From Alteribacter populi (GTDB lineage: Bacteria; Bacillota; Bacilli; Bacillales; Salisediminibacteriaceae): 64,000 bases of DNA. The position numbers and the translations under genes were made by a program. The stretch spans positions 3,250,559 to 3,314,558 of the forward strand of contig NZ_KZ293963.1 in assembly GCF_002352765.1 (NCBI RefSeq), read 5' to 3'. Below are positions 16,005 to 24,339 of the stretch, in pieces. Every line of letters starts with the position of its first letter. Within the stretch, counting starts at the first letter, position 1. The notes under the pieces are model-generated. The model saw only the letters and a program-made list of their open reading frames with translations. It searched no databases and was not told the origin of the DNA.

Positions 16005-16916
16005 ATGGAGATGATCACAAGAAATTTTTTTCTCTTCCTCTCTCAGAATAAGTTCATTAAAAATAAAGCAACAAAATGGGGCCCTAAATTAGGAGCTAAG
16101 CAAGTGATTGCGGGTGAATCGATTCGCGAGGCAATGGAAACTGCTGCGAAGCTAAATGAAGATGGGCTCGTTTGTACTGTAGACCACTTAGGGGAATTTG
16201 TATTTAATCGTGAAGAAGCGATCGACTCGGCTGATTATTGCATCAATACTTTGAAAGCGATTTCAGAAACCGGCGTGAATTGTAATCTTTCGTTAAAATT
16301 GACCCAGCTAGGGCTAGATGTAGATCCAAGTCTTTGTCGTGATAACATGGTCCGCATTTTAGAAACAGCGAAAAAGTACGGCAATTTCGTTCGTATTGAC
16401 ATGGAAGACTACACTCATTTGCAGCCAACACTTGATTTACTTGATGATTTAAGAAAACAATATGACAATGTTGGAACAGCCATTCAAGGTTATTTGTTCC
16501 GAGCAGAAAAAGATATTCGTCACTTAGAGGGCGTTAACCTGCGGCTTATTAAAGGCGCATACAAAGAATCACCACAAGTGGCTCATCAACGTCAAGAAGA
16601 CGTTGACAAAAATTATCTGAACATTATTAAAGTTCACTTATTAAACGGAAGCTATGCCGCCGTGGCAACTCATGACCATAATATTATTGCTGAAATTAAA
16701 GAGTTTGCAAAAGAAAATAATATTCCAAGAGATCAATTTGAATTTCAAATGCTCTATGGTTTCCGGTCTGAACTTCAAAAACAAATTGCTTCTGAAGGTT
16801 ATAAAATGAGAGTGTATATTCCGTTTGGCGAAGATTGGTATGGGTACTTTATGAGGCGCCTAGCAGAACGTCCGCAAAATGTTTCATTTGCTCTTAGGGG
16901 TTTCTTTTCCAAGTAA
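16005..16916 (+). CDS. putB: Proline dehydrogenase PutB
   Basis: FAD-dependent oxidation of proline to P5C, which RocA then converts to glutamate. 303 residues, the length of the monofunctional Bacillus enzymes. The TIM-barrel motifs RLIKGAYKES, EFQMLYGFR and the C-terminal VYIPFGEDWYGYFMRRLAERP are characteristic of PRODH. I chose ATG 16005 because AAGGGGG (15991-15997) lies 7 nt upstream; a nearby ATG at 16001 is out of frame. It stands between rocD and rocF, so proline and arginine breakdown are physically merged here. Confidence 0.93.
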   Translation: MEMITRNFFLFLSQNKFIKNKATKWGPKLGAKQVIAGESIREAMETAAKLNEDGLVCTVDHLGEFVFNREEAIDSADYCINTLKAISETGVNCNLSLKLTQLGLDVDPSLCRDNMVRILETAKKYGNFVRIDMEDYTHLQPTLDLLDDLRKQYDNVGTAIQGYLFRAEKDIRHLEGVNLRLIKGAYKESPQVAHQRQEDVDKNYLNIIKVHLLNGSYAAVATHDHNIIAEIKEFAKENNIPRDQFEFQMLYGFRSELQKQIASEGYKMRVYIPFGEDWYGYFMRRLAERPQNVSFALRGFFSK

Positions 16917-17040
16917 AGCCTAGAATGAACGAGCATCGCGTACATCATCTCTTGTAGCCTTGAGCAATGGGCAGATATATCACTCAATCCTGTTTGCACA
17001 ATGATAGCGACCTTCGTAATACTAAATAAGGGAAGCAAAG

Positions 17041-17075
17041 CGGTCATTCGTCAATGTGATAGAATGATCGTTTTT
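17041..17075 (+). terminator. Probable putB terminator
   Basis: CGGTCATTC (17041-17049) pairs with GAATGATCG (17062-17070) with one G-U pair, followed by TTTTT. Confidence 0.65.
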
Positions 17076-17128
17076 AGAGTGTTTAAGAGTTTGTTAATTT
17101 AATAGTAAAAAGGTGAGGTGTAGTGTCA

Positions 17129-18031
17129 ATGAATAAGCGTATTTCAATCATCGGTGTTCCCATGGACCTTGGTCAACGTCGTCGTGGTGTTGATATGGGC
17201 CCAAGTGCGATCCGCTATGCAGGGGTTGTAGAAAGGCTCGAGAATCTAGGGTACGAAGTTAACGACCGTGGCGACATTGAAATTGGACGACCAGATAAAT
17301 TCGATGTCGTTGAAGAAGGAAATCTGAAGGATCTAAATGAAGTAGTAAAAGCAAGTCAAGGTCTTGCTGACACGATTACTCGATCAGTAGGAGAAGGAGA
17401 CTTTCCGTTAGTGTTGGGCGGAGACCATAGTATTGCAATTGGTACACTCGCGGGAGTTGCGAATAAATGTGAAAATCTAGGTGTGATTTGGTTTGATGCA
17501 CACGGTGATTTAAATACAGGAGACACGTCACCTTCAGGAAATATTCACGGAATGCCTTTGGCTGTCAGCTTAGGGATCGGACATCCTTCCTTGACTGAAA
17601 TTAACGGCTACGCTCCTAAAATTAAACCGGAAAACCTGGTGATTGTAGGTGCGCGCTCACTTGATGGAGGAGAACGTGAGCTGATCAAGGAAAAAGGAAT
17701 CAAAGTGTTTACGATGCACGAAATTGACCGCATGGGAATGACAAAGGTTATGGAAGAAGCAATTGAGCATGCGTCCAACAATACGGACGGGGTTCACTTA
17801 AGCCTCGATTTAGATGCCCTCGACCCACACGACGCTCCGGGAGTTGGTACGCCAGTGGTGGGAGGAACGTCTTACCGTGAAACCCATTTAGCTATGGAAA
17901 TGCTGGCGGAGCGTAACTTGCTCACTTCCGCAGAGTTTGTCGAAGTAAATCCGATTTTAGACTCCAAAAACCAAACAGCAGAAGCAGCTGTTGGTTTAAT
18001 TGGCTCTTTGTTTGGAGAAAAGTTGCTGTAA
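17129..18031 (+). CDS. rocF: Arginase RocF
   Basis: Mn-dependent hydrolysis of arginine to ornithine and urea, feeding RocD. 300 residues (B. subtilis 296). Metal ligands are in GGDHSIAIG, WFDAHGDLNT, SLDLDALDP and the C-terminal AEFVEVNPILD. Start ATG 17129 aligns with MDKTISVIG of B. subtilis RocF. A GTG six nt earlier (17123) is the alternative, with AGGTGAGG upstream. No obvious promoter was seen in the ~200 bp before it. A terminator follows. Confidence 0.95.
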   Translation: MNKRISIIGVPMDLGQRRRGVDMGPSAIRYAGVVERLENLGYEVNDRGDIEIGRPDKFDVVEEGNLKDLNEVVKASQGLADTITRSVGEGDFPLVLGGDHSIAIGTLAGVANKCENLGVIWFDAHGDLNTGDTSPSGNIHGMPLAVSLGIGHPSLTEINGYAPKIKPENLVIVGARSLDGGERELIKEKGIKVFTMHEIDRMGMTKVMEEAIEHASNNTDGVHLSLDLDALDPHDAPGVGTPVVGGTSYRETHLAMEMLAERNLLTSAEFVEVNPILDSKNQTAEAAVGLIGSLFGEKLL

Positions 18032-18046
18032 AACTTAGTTAATGGA

Positions 18047-18074
18047 AAGAGCAGAATCCGGTCTGCTCTTTTTT
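18047..18074 (+). terminator. rocF terminator
   Basis: AAGAGCAGA (18047-18055)/TCTGCTCTT (18062-18070) with a T-run. Confidence 0.88.
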
Positions 18075-18157
18075 GAATAGATAAGAAACTTATATAATTT
18101 GCCCCTTTTTAGCTCACAGCTCCTTCACACCGCTCGTATCAAGGGAGAGCGTCCTAT

Positions 18158-18198
18158 AGACTTTAAAACATGCGGTGGAAGCTTACACTGTTTTTAAT
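18158..18198. repeat. Dispersed 41-bp repeat, copy 2
   Basis: AGACTTTAAAACATGCGG...GCTTACACTGTTTTTAAT matches 2782-2822 with few differences. Confidence 0.7.
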
Positions 18199-18323
18199 AG
18201 GCTGTTTTCGTAAATATTGTTGCTAATGCTATAAGAAGGACCATTTTCTATTTTACGGTACCGTGTAATTAGTGCGCTTACTTAACCACTTAACAGGGTT
18301 TGAATAGAAAGGAGAGGTTATTA

Positions 18324-18517
18324 TTGAATTTACCTAATTGTGGTCGTGTAATTATACTTTTAGGTACCGAGAAGCTCTCAAATTTTTCTTCTTTAAGAAA
18401 TGTCCAAAGTGTATGGCAAAACAATATTTAACAACCAAAAGTAACATAAGAACTGGTATTCCTACGTTATTAATCATTTTTATCCCTACATTTTTAATGA
18501 GGGCATTTTGGTGTTAA
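18324..18517 (+). pseudogene. Frameshifted CxxC-CxxC membrane zinc-finger protein (TIGR04104-like)
   Basis: AAAGGAGAGG is followed 7 nt later by TTG 18324, reading MNLPNCG and then losing frame. One base inserted near 18344 in TGTGGTCGTGT restores C-G-R-C-N-Y-T-F and an open frame. That frame continues REALKFFFFKKCPKCMAKQY, then LTTKSNIRTG and a hydrophobic C-terminal helix, stopping at 18515-18517. Two CxxC pairs 17 residues apart, Q-Y-x-T-x-K-S and a terminal membrane helix fit the small Bacillales family of membrane zinc-finger proteins. The corrected product would be 64 residues. Either the gene is inactivated by a 1-bp deletion or the consensus has an error. Confidence 0.65.
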
Positions 18518-18524
18518 ATTAAGA

Positions 18525-18620
18525 GGAGCTTTATGGAGCTCCATTGTCCTGCATCTGCTCGCTTTCCGCGGACGAACCGCAAAGTCTCCTGGACTCAGAA
18601 CTATGAAATTCATTCAAAAG
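18525..18620. repeat. CGCTTTCCGCGG-type Bacillaceae intergenic repeat
   Basis: Contains TGCTCGCTTTCCGCGGACG (18556-18574), the core of a repeat common between Bacillus genes. A related copy in opposite orientation is at 25143-25223. AGGAGCT...GGAGCTCC pairing is seen at its left end. It lies between the frameshifted gene and the convergent cydB. Confidence 0.5.
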
Positions 18621-18650
18621 TAAATGAATTCTCCCCCCCGTCACTCATTT

Positions 18651-19679
18651 CTATTTGTCCGCTTGTAAATAACGCTTATCTTTCATAAATAAACGCCAGA
18701 AGACAATGAAAGCCGGGATGAGGATTGCCATCCCTGCTGCATACCCTACTAAAAGCCAGCGAAACATTGCTGGGTCCGTAAATGCATCTTGTATCGTAAG
18801 ATCGGGGTAGAGAATGTATGGCATATGAGAAAGTCCATATCCGAAGCTTGCTAAACCAAACTGAAGGACGATGAAAATGACACTTAATCTTGGGCGACCT
18901 GGGTTTTCTTTTTGTGAAGGTAAAAACAGCGCAATGTATCCGATGATAAACGCTATGAGAGAGAGGGCGAAGAGATACCAAACGTTTACCATGTTTTCAA
19001 CCATCCATCCTGCTTCAGGGAGTAAAGTAAACGTAGCAGCAATGGCAAATAGCAATGTAACAGGTCCTAACCAAAGCGCATTTTTACGATAGACCCGATA
19101 GGTTTCTTCAGACTGAGCTTCTCTGGAGTAGTCACTTAATAATAACGCCGATAAAAATAATTCTGTACTTAAGCCGAATCCAACATGTGTGTATAGGGTG
19201 GGGCTCGTGAAAATTTCATTAAATAATAGATAATCGCGCTCGCCACCGATTGAAACGAATCCGCCTATAGCTACTGGAAGAGTAGCAACAAGAAGTGCTG
19301 GGATAAATAAACCTGTAGTACCAGAAATAATGGTAAGCATGCGAGAATATTTCTTTGAAGAGTAGGCATAGATCATAAACGTCCCGCGAATGGTGAGTAA
19401 AAAAAGGACGAGACTAAATGGAAGAATCATTAACGTTCCTAAGTAAGAAGCCGCCCCTGGGAAAAAACCGACAAGGGCGATTACGAGCAGTACTAAAAAG
19501 ACATTTGTCACTTCCCACGAAGGAGAAAGGTACCGGTTAGCGATAACAGAAGCTTTAGATCCTTGTTTTTTGTCATAATACATCGCCCAAAAACCTGCTC
19601 CAAAATCAATGGAACCAGCAATGGCATAGACGAAAAGAAACACCCAGATAATTGTAATTGCTATATATGGTTCACCCAT
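18651..19679 (-). CDS. cydB: Cytochrome bd-type quinol oxidase subunit II
   Basis: 342 residues, about eight to nine membrane helices. The N-terminus (IWVFLFVYAIAGSIDFGAGFWAMYY) is typical of the CydB/YthB family. It pairs with subunit I, encoded 12 bp upstream. Together they reduce O2 to water with menaquinol without proton pumping. It resembles B. subtilis YthB more than CydB, in line with its partner. The start ATG 19679 follows the cydA stop closely, so the two genes form one operon. Confidence 0.9.
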   Translation of the reverse strand: MGEPYIAITIIWVFLFVYAIAGSIDFGAGFWAMYYDKKQGSKASVIANRYLSPSWEVTNVFLVLLVIALVGFFPGAASYLGTLMILPFSLVLFLLTIRGTFMIYAYSSKKYSRMLTIISGTTGLFIPALLVATLPVAIGGFVSIGGERDYLLFNEIFTSPTLYTHVGFGLSTELFLSALLLSDYSREAQSEETYRVYRKNALWLGPVTLLFAIAATFTLLPEAGWMVENMVNVWYLFALSLIAFIIGYIALFLPSQKENPGRPRLSVIFIVLQFGLASFGYGLSHMPYILYPDLTIQDAFTDPAMFRWLLVGYAAGMAILIPAFIVFWRLFMKDKRYLQADK

Positions 19680-19691
19680 GGTTTGTTCCCC

Positions 19692-21023
19692 CTATACATT
19701 CAGATTTTGCAGCTCTTCATTGACAGGATTGCGACCAAAGTAGAACTTTAGGACAAGGGCTGTTAATACTAGCAAGGTAAGGTAGAGGCTAATAAAAAGG
19801 ACAAATAAAAAGCCCAGGTTCCCTGAACGGGTAGCCGCTTCTTCAGTAAGTTGAACGCCATAGATAGTCCATGGCTGACGGCCAGTACAACTAAAAATCC
19901 AGCCCGTTTCGATCCCAAGCATCGCGAGGGGGCCGGTTGTAACGAGTGCACCGAGTATCCATTTAGGCAAGGCTTTTCTCGGGAACACAAACCTGTAAAA
20001 AAGAGCACCAAATGAAAGTCCTATTAAAGTAAATCCGATGCCGACCATGACGTTAAATAATGTATGTACGAACAAAGGTGGCCACTCTTCCTCGGGATAA
20101 TCGTATAGTCCTTGGACAACACCGTCGGTAGAACCTGAAGCAAGCCAGCTGAGCATACCAGGAATCTCAATGCCACCCACGACTTCTCCTCGCTCTGGAT
20201 CAGGAATTCCCATGATGGCTAAAGGAGCGTTAGCTTGTGTTTCAAATAACCCTTCTGCAGCTGCTAGTTTTACAGGAAGGTATTCGTAGAGCATTTTTGC
20301 AGTATCATGACCATTTATAGCGGTATAAAAGCTCATAATCGCTCCGATCGCCAGTGAAATGGCCAGCCCTTTTCTATGATAGGATTTCTCATTATCCGAA
20401 AGGTTGTTTTTCATAAGCTTAAAGGCTGCAATTGAGGCTAACGCAAAAGCTCCAGCCATATAAGCTGTACTTACAACGTGGGCAACCGTTACAAACACAC
20501 TCGGATTAAATACAGCATCCCACGGCTGCACGTTCGTCACTTCCCCATTAACATAATCAAAGCCTCTAGGTGTGTTCATCCAAGCGTGAGCATCTGTGAT
20601 AAGGACAGCAGATGCAGTAGCGCCGAGAGCAACAAAGCCGACACTGACGATACGCATTGTATTTGAAAGACGGTCAGCAGCGTAGATATAAATCGACATA
20701 AAGACCGCTTCAAGAAAAAAGGCAAATATCTCAATCTGGAAAGGCAGCGCTATAACGCGTCCGACAATCCCCATAAAACCAGGCCATAATAATGAAAGCA
20801 TAACGCCTACAATCGTACCTGATGGGATCGCTACCCCAAGCAGGACGGCAAATCCTTTTGTCCAACGCTTTGCCATCACACCGAAATGGTCGTCTTTTGT
20901 AATCGCTCGAACAATTTCCGCGACAAAAATCATTAATGTCAACCCAACTCCCAATGTCGCGAAAATAATATGGAAGGCCATTGAAGACCCGAACAGCATC
21001 CTTGCCAATAAAACCTCGTCCAT
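19692..21023 (-). CDS. cydA: Cytochrome bd-type quinol oxidase subunit I, short-Q-loop (YthA/CIO-like)
   Basis: 443 residues from ATG 21023, preceded by AGAGGTG at 7 nt; an in-frame GTG at 21032 is less likely. The heme-ligand region RMLFGSSMAFHIIFATLGVG and the quinol-binding segment around GVVQGLYDYPEEEWPP are visible. The Q-loop is short, as in YthA and the cyanide-insensitive oxidases, rather than long as in E. coli CydA. Heme composition cannot be read from sequence. No cydCD genes are nearby. A perfect palindrome (21126-21140) lies upstream. Confidence 0.9.
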   Translation of the reverse strand: MDEVLLARMLFGSSMAFHIIFATLGVGLTLMIFVAEIVRAITKDDHFGVMAKRWTKGFAVLLGVAIPSGTIVGVMLSLLWPGFMGIVGRVIALPFQIEIFAFFLEAVFMSIYIYAADRLSNTMRIVSVGFVALGATASAVLITDAHAWMNTPRGFDYVNGEVTNVQPWDAVFNPSVFVTVAHVVSTAYMAGAFALASIAAFKLMKNNLSDNEKSYHRKGLAISLAIGAIMSFYTAINGHDTAKMLYEYLPVKLAAAEGLFETQANAPLAIMGIPDPERGEVVGGIEIPGMLSWLASGSTDGVVQGLYDYPEEEWPPLFVHTLFNVMVGIGFTLIGLSFGALFYRFVFPRKALPKWILGALVTTGPLAMLGIETGWIFSCTGRQPWTIYGVQLTEEAATRSGNLGFLFVLFISLYLTLLVLTALVLKFYFGRNPVNEELQNLNV

Positions 21024-21125
21024 AACACACACCTCTTCACGCTAGTCACTTACTCATACGATTTGCAATAATTCTTCTTTATAGGGTTCTAACATTAGCG
21101 GAAAGTATTCATTATTTTTCCATAT

Positions 21126-21140
21126 GAGGTAAAATACCTC
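21126..21140. promoter_or_regulatory. Palindrome upstream of cydA
   Basis: GAGGTA-AAA-TACCTC is a perfect 6-bp inverted repeat about 100 bp before the cydA start, in the divergent cydA/fbpC region. It is operator-like, but the regulator is unknown. It does not match the TTGTGAA-type Rex site. Confidence 0.4.
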
Positions 21141-21214
21141 TGACATTAGTTAGGACGGCTGACTTTAGAAGAATAGGTATCGATGAAAATGTTTTTAGGA
21201 TTTGTCATCCTTCA

Positions 21215-21271
21215 TTGACTCAAAAAAATTTTCTGTGATATAATTCAGATAAATAATGAAAATCATTCTCA
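21215..21271 (+). promoter_or_regulatory. Promoter and Fur box of the iron transporter
   Basis: TTGACT (21215-21220) and TATAAT (21239-21244) are 18 bp apart. TGAAAATCATTCTCA (21257-21271) matches the 7-1-7 Fur consensus TGATAATNATTATCA at 12 of 14 defined positions and covers the transcription start. Predicts repression under iron sufficiency. Confidence 0.85.
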
Positions 21272-21338
21272 ACTACTTATAACGATTCTAAATAAGAAAT
21301 ATAGAAGATAGAGAAGCACGCGAACTGGGGGGAAAGAT

Positions 21339-22397
21339 ATGAGCTTTATTCAGTTAAAAGGGATTACTAAATTTTTTTCGAGCACCCTTAAACCTGCAGT
21401 AGACTCTTTGGATTTATCAATAGAAAAAGGGGAAATAATCACGTTGTTAGGACCGAGTGGCTGTGGCAAAACGACGACATTAAGAATGATCGCGGGATTC
21501 GAACAGCCTAGCGGTGGTGAACTTATTATTGATGGAAAAGAAGTTTATAATTACACTCATTCTTTACCTCCAGAAAAGCGGGGCATTGGTATGGTGTTTC
21601 AAGATTATGCTCTCTTTCCACATATGAGCATTTTAAAAAATGTTATGTTTGGCTTAAATAAATGGGGGATGCGCGAAAAAAAGAAGCGAGCGAAGGAAGT
21701 ATTAGAGCTCGTTGGTCTTGAGGAATACGCTACTCGCTACCCTACCGAATTGTCCGGGGGCCAGCAGCAACGTGTCGCTTTGGCGCGCGCGTTAGCACCT
21801 AAACCGCACGTTGTCCTTATGGATGAGCCATTTAGTAACCTTGATGCGGGGTTACGTGAAAAAATGCGTTTTGACGTGACAAACATTTTGCGTAAAGCAA
21901 ATACGACAGCGATCATCGTGACTCATGATCAAAAAGATGCCTTTGCAGTATCAGATCGAGTGGTTGTTATGAAAGATGGTATTATTCAGCAAATCGCTGC
22001 ACCGAAGGAAATGTACCGTTGTCCGAAGAATTGCTTTGTAGCGCAATTTGTCGGTAAAACCAACTTACTCACGGGTACGATGGACAATGACCAAAGGAGT
22101 ATCCATACTAATATTGGTAAAGTGGATCTCCCAGAGCAATGGAAGGAACGCTTGGAAAACGTGAAGCTATCCATTCGTCCTGAAGGCTGTCGCTTAGCAA
22201 AAGAAGGACAGTATTGTGGAGAGGTAGAGCGTGTCACGTATGGTGGAGAATACCAAGAATTATATGTACGGCTGCATTCTGATCGAATGCTCTCTAAAGA
22301 ACCAATGATGATTTACGCGCCTATTGAACAAGACGTGGATGTTGGCTCTATTGTATCGTTCGATATAAAACCAGAGTTAGTAGCCCTTGTTGAATAA
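21339..22397 (+). CDS. Iron(III) ABC transporter ATP-binding protein (FbpC-like)
   Basis: 352 residues. ABC ATPase with Walker A GPSGCGKTT (38-46), Q-loop MVFQDYALFPH, signature LSGGQQQR, Walker B VLMDEPFSNLD and H-loop VTHDQ. A C-terminal regulatory TOBE-like domain follows (about 240-350). It powers import through the two-domain permease at 22630. The iron assignment rests on Fur boxes before both genes and resemblance to FbpC/SfuC proteins. No solute-binding protein gene is adjacent. A strong terminator separates it from the permease. Confidence 0.85.
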   Translation: MSFIQLKGITKFFSSTLKPAVDSLDLSIEKGEIITLLGPSGCGKTTTLRMIAGFEQPSGGELIIDGKEVYNYTHSLPPEKRGIGMVFQDYALFPHMSILKNVMFGLNKWGMREKKKRAKEVLELVGLEEYATRYPTELSGGQQQRVALARALAPKPHVVLMDEPFSNLDAGLREKMRFDVTNILRKANTTAIIVTHDQKDAFAVSDRVVVMKDGIIQQIAAPKEMYRCPKNCFVAQFVGKTNLLTGTMDNDQRSIHTNIGKVDLPEQWKERLENVKLSIRPEGCRLAKEGQYCGEVERVTYGGEYQELYVRLHSDRMLSKEPMMIYAPIEQDVDVGSIVSFDIKPELVALVE

Positions 22398-22417
22398 TTT
22401 TCGTAACCGTTTCAGAG

Positions 22418-22469
22418 AGCATTTAATCTCTTTCTTAACTGATGAAGAAAGGGATTAGGTGCTTTTTTT
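22418..22469 (+). terminator. Terminator between transporter ATPase and permease
   Basis: AGCATTTAATCTCTTTCTT pairs imperfectly with AAGAAAGGGATTAGGTGCT, followed by TTTTTTTC. Confidence 0.8.
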
Positions 22470-22534
22470 CTGCAAAGATATTAGTATAGATAGAAGAGAC
22501 AAGCTTAATTGTAAAACGAGTTAGTATCGCTTAA

Positions 22535-22566
22535 TTATAATGATTACTTAATTATAATTATTATCG
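22535..22566 (+). promoter_or_regulatory. Tandem Fur boxes before the permease
   Basis: TTATAATTATTATCG (22552-22566) matches the Fur 7-1-7 consensus at 12 of 14 positions, and TTATAATGATTACTT (22535-22549) at 10 of 14. They imply separate iron control of the permease gene. Confidence 0.75.
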
Positions 22567-22629
22567 ATAGGTTTATTTTTGTCAAGAGTAAACATGACTA
22601 GTTTATAGAATGTGTACACAGGAGTTGGC

Positions 22630-24291
22630 ATGATGAGTTATAACAAAGAAGAGAAGGATGAGCATAAACAAAATAGACAATCACCCATGTTATTTTTCCA
22701 TCGGCTTTGGCAGCAAATGTGGAATGGCAATCCTCCTGGTCTTGTACTCTTTCTTTTAGGGATAGCAACTGCCTTTGTAATGGCGGTGCCCATTGTTTAT
22801 GTGGTGTGGCAGTCGTTATTTGCTGGAGCGGATCGATGGATGCGCTTATTGGACGAACGAATTCCAGGGTTGTTGTGGAATACGTTATCATTAACCGGGA
22901 TGGTGACGTTATTTGCTGTCATTATCGGTGTATCGTTAGCGTGGTTTGTAAACCGTACGAATTTACCTGGAAGAAAAACATGGCAATGGCTTTTAGCTTT
23001 GCCGTTAGTCATTCCTCCTTATGTAGGGGCGGTTACGTATATCATTGTAGCGGGCCCAACAGGATGGCTGCGTGACTGGTGGCGTGATTCCGAGTGGCTA
23101 GTGTCCTTGTTTGGAGAGTATCCAATTACCATCTATTCTTTTTGGGGCGTTTTTTTCGTATTGACGATGTTTACGTATCCTTATGTTTTTCTCATAGCTA
23201 GTGCCTCTCTTAGAAAAATGAACCGTAACTATGAAGAAGTGGCGAGATCACAAGGCATGAATACAAGGCAAATTTTTTGGAAGGTAAATCTTCCATTCTT
23301 AAGGCCAGCAATAGGCGCAGGTGCCATTTTAATTGCTTTGTATGTCCTGTCTGATTTTGGGGCGATCGCTATGCTCCGCTATAACACGTTCACGGCGGCC
23401 ATTTATTACCAAATGGGAAGCTTTGACACGCTTTCAGCTACTGTCCTAAGTGTCGTATTGATCGGGCTCACACTCATCATTTTATGGGGAGAGTCAATTA
23501 CACGACGAAGGCAAAAATATTACCAAACAACCAATACGTATAAAGCTCCGGATACGTTAAGCCTTGGACGATGGAAATGGCCGACTTTGATTTATGTATC
23601 TGCTATTTTCTTTTTATCCGTAATCGTACCTATTGGCGTTCTTATTTACTGGTCGGTTCAAGGTGTGACTCATGGAGCGATTGATTGGGACTTTTGGAAA
23701 TATGCGTGGAACAGTATCCGGGTTTCCGGCTTAGCAGCTTTATTCTGTATGACTTTAGCATTACCAATTATTTATATGAAGTCACGATACCCTTCTGTTC
23801 TGACAAATGTGATTGATAAGTTGAGTTACTCGGGTTACGCGCTTCCTGGTGTGATTGTAGCTTTGGGAATCATCTTTATTTTTAGCCAGTATTTCACTTT
23901 TCTTTACAATACCTATTATCTAATTGCCATAGCTTTTGTCGTGAGATTTTTACCACAGGCAATGCAGGCTGGGGAAGCATCCTTAAGTTTAATATCACCA
24001 AGAATGGATGAAGCGGCTAGAAGTTTAGGTTACCCTCCTTGGAAGGTAATGGTCAAGATCATCATTCCATCGATTTTACCAGGTGTGTTGGCTGGAGGGG
24101 CACTCGTTTTTGTGAGTTCAATTAAAGAGTTACCCGCAACTTTGCTATTAAGACCCGCCGGCTTTGACACGTTAGCTGTCCGAATTTGGGTAGATACCAG
24201 CGAGGCGATCTATTACACCGCTGCGCCAGCGGCATTGTTAATTATCCTCTTGTCTATTTTTCCTCTAAAATATATGTTAAAGAAATATTAA
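22630..24291 (+). CDS. Iron(III) ABC transporter permease, two fused domains (FbpB-like)
   Basis: 553 residues with about 12 membrane helices and two binding-protein-dependent permease domains. EAA-type loops are visible in each half (EEVARSQGMNTRQIFWKVNLPFLRP and DEAARSLGYPPWKVMVKIIIPSILPG, abridged motifs EEVARSQG and DEAARSLG). The fused arrangement is usual for SfuB/FbpB ferric permeases. ATG 22630 (or 22633) follows ACAGGAG by 5-8 nt. Own Fur sites and own terminator. The substrate-binding lipoprotein must be encoded elsewhere. Confidence 0.87.
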   Translation: MMSYNKEEKDEHKQNRQSPMLFFHRLWQQMWNGNPPGLVLFLLGIATAFVMAVPIVYVVWQSLFAGADRWMRLLDERIPGLLWNTLSLTGMVTLFAVIIGVSLAWFVNRTNLPGRKTWQWLLALPLVIPPYVGAVTYIIVAGPTGWLRDWWRDSEWLVSLFGEYPITIYSFWGVFFVLTMFTYPYVFLIASASLRKMNRNYEEVARSQGMNTRQIFWKVNLPFLRPAIGAGAILIALYVLSDFGAIAMLRYNTFTAAIYYQMGSFDTLSATVLSVVLIGLTLIILWGESITRRRQKYYQTTNTYKAPDTLSLGRWKWPTLIYVSAIFFLSVIVPIGVLIYWSVQGVTHGAIDWDFWKYAWNSIRVSGLAALFCMTLALPIIYMKSRYPSVLTNVIDKLSYSGYALPGVIVALGIIFIFSQYFTFLYNTYYLIAIAFVVRFLPQAMQAGEASLSLISPRMDEAARSLGYPPWKVMVKIIIPSILPGVLAGGALVFVSSIKELPATLLLRPAGFDTLAVRIWVDTSEAIYYTAAPAALLIILLSIFPLKYMLKKY

Positions 24292-24322
24292 ACAAGCAGC
24301 CTGTGAGGGCTGCTTGTTTGTT
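24291..24322 (+). terminator. Terminator after the permease
   Basis: AACAAGCAGCC/GGCTGCTTGTT hairpin followed by TGTTTTG. Confidence 0.88.
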
Positions 24323-24339
24323 TTGATTGAAGAGCTTTC

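Noticed and set aside
16920..17122. A gene between putB and rocF
   Set aside because: Frames there lack start signals and family resemblance; the stretch holds a probable terminator.
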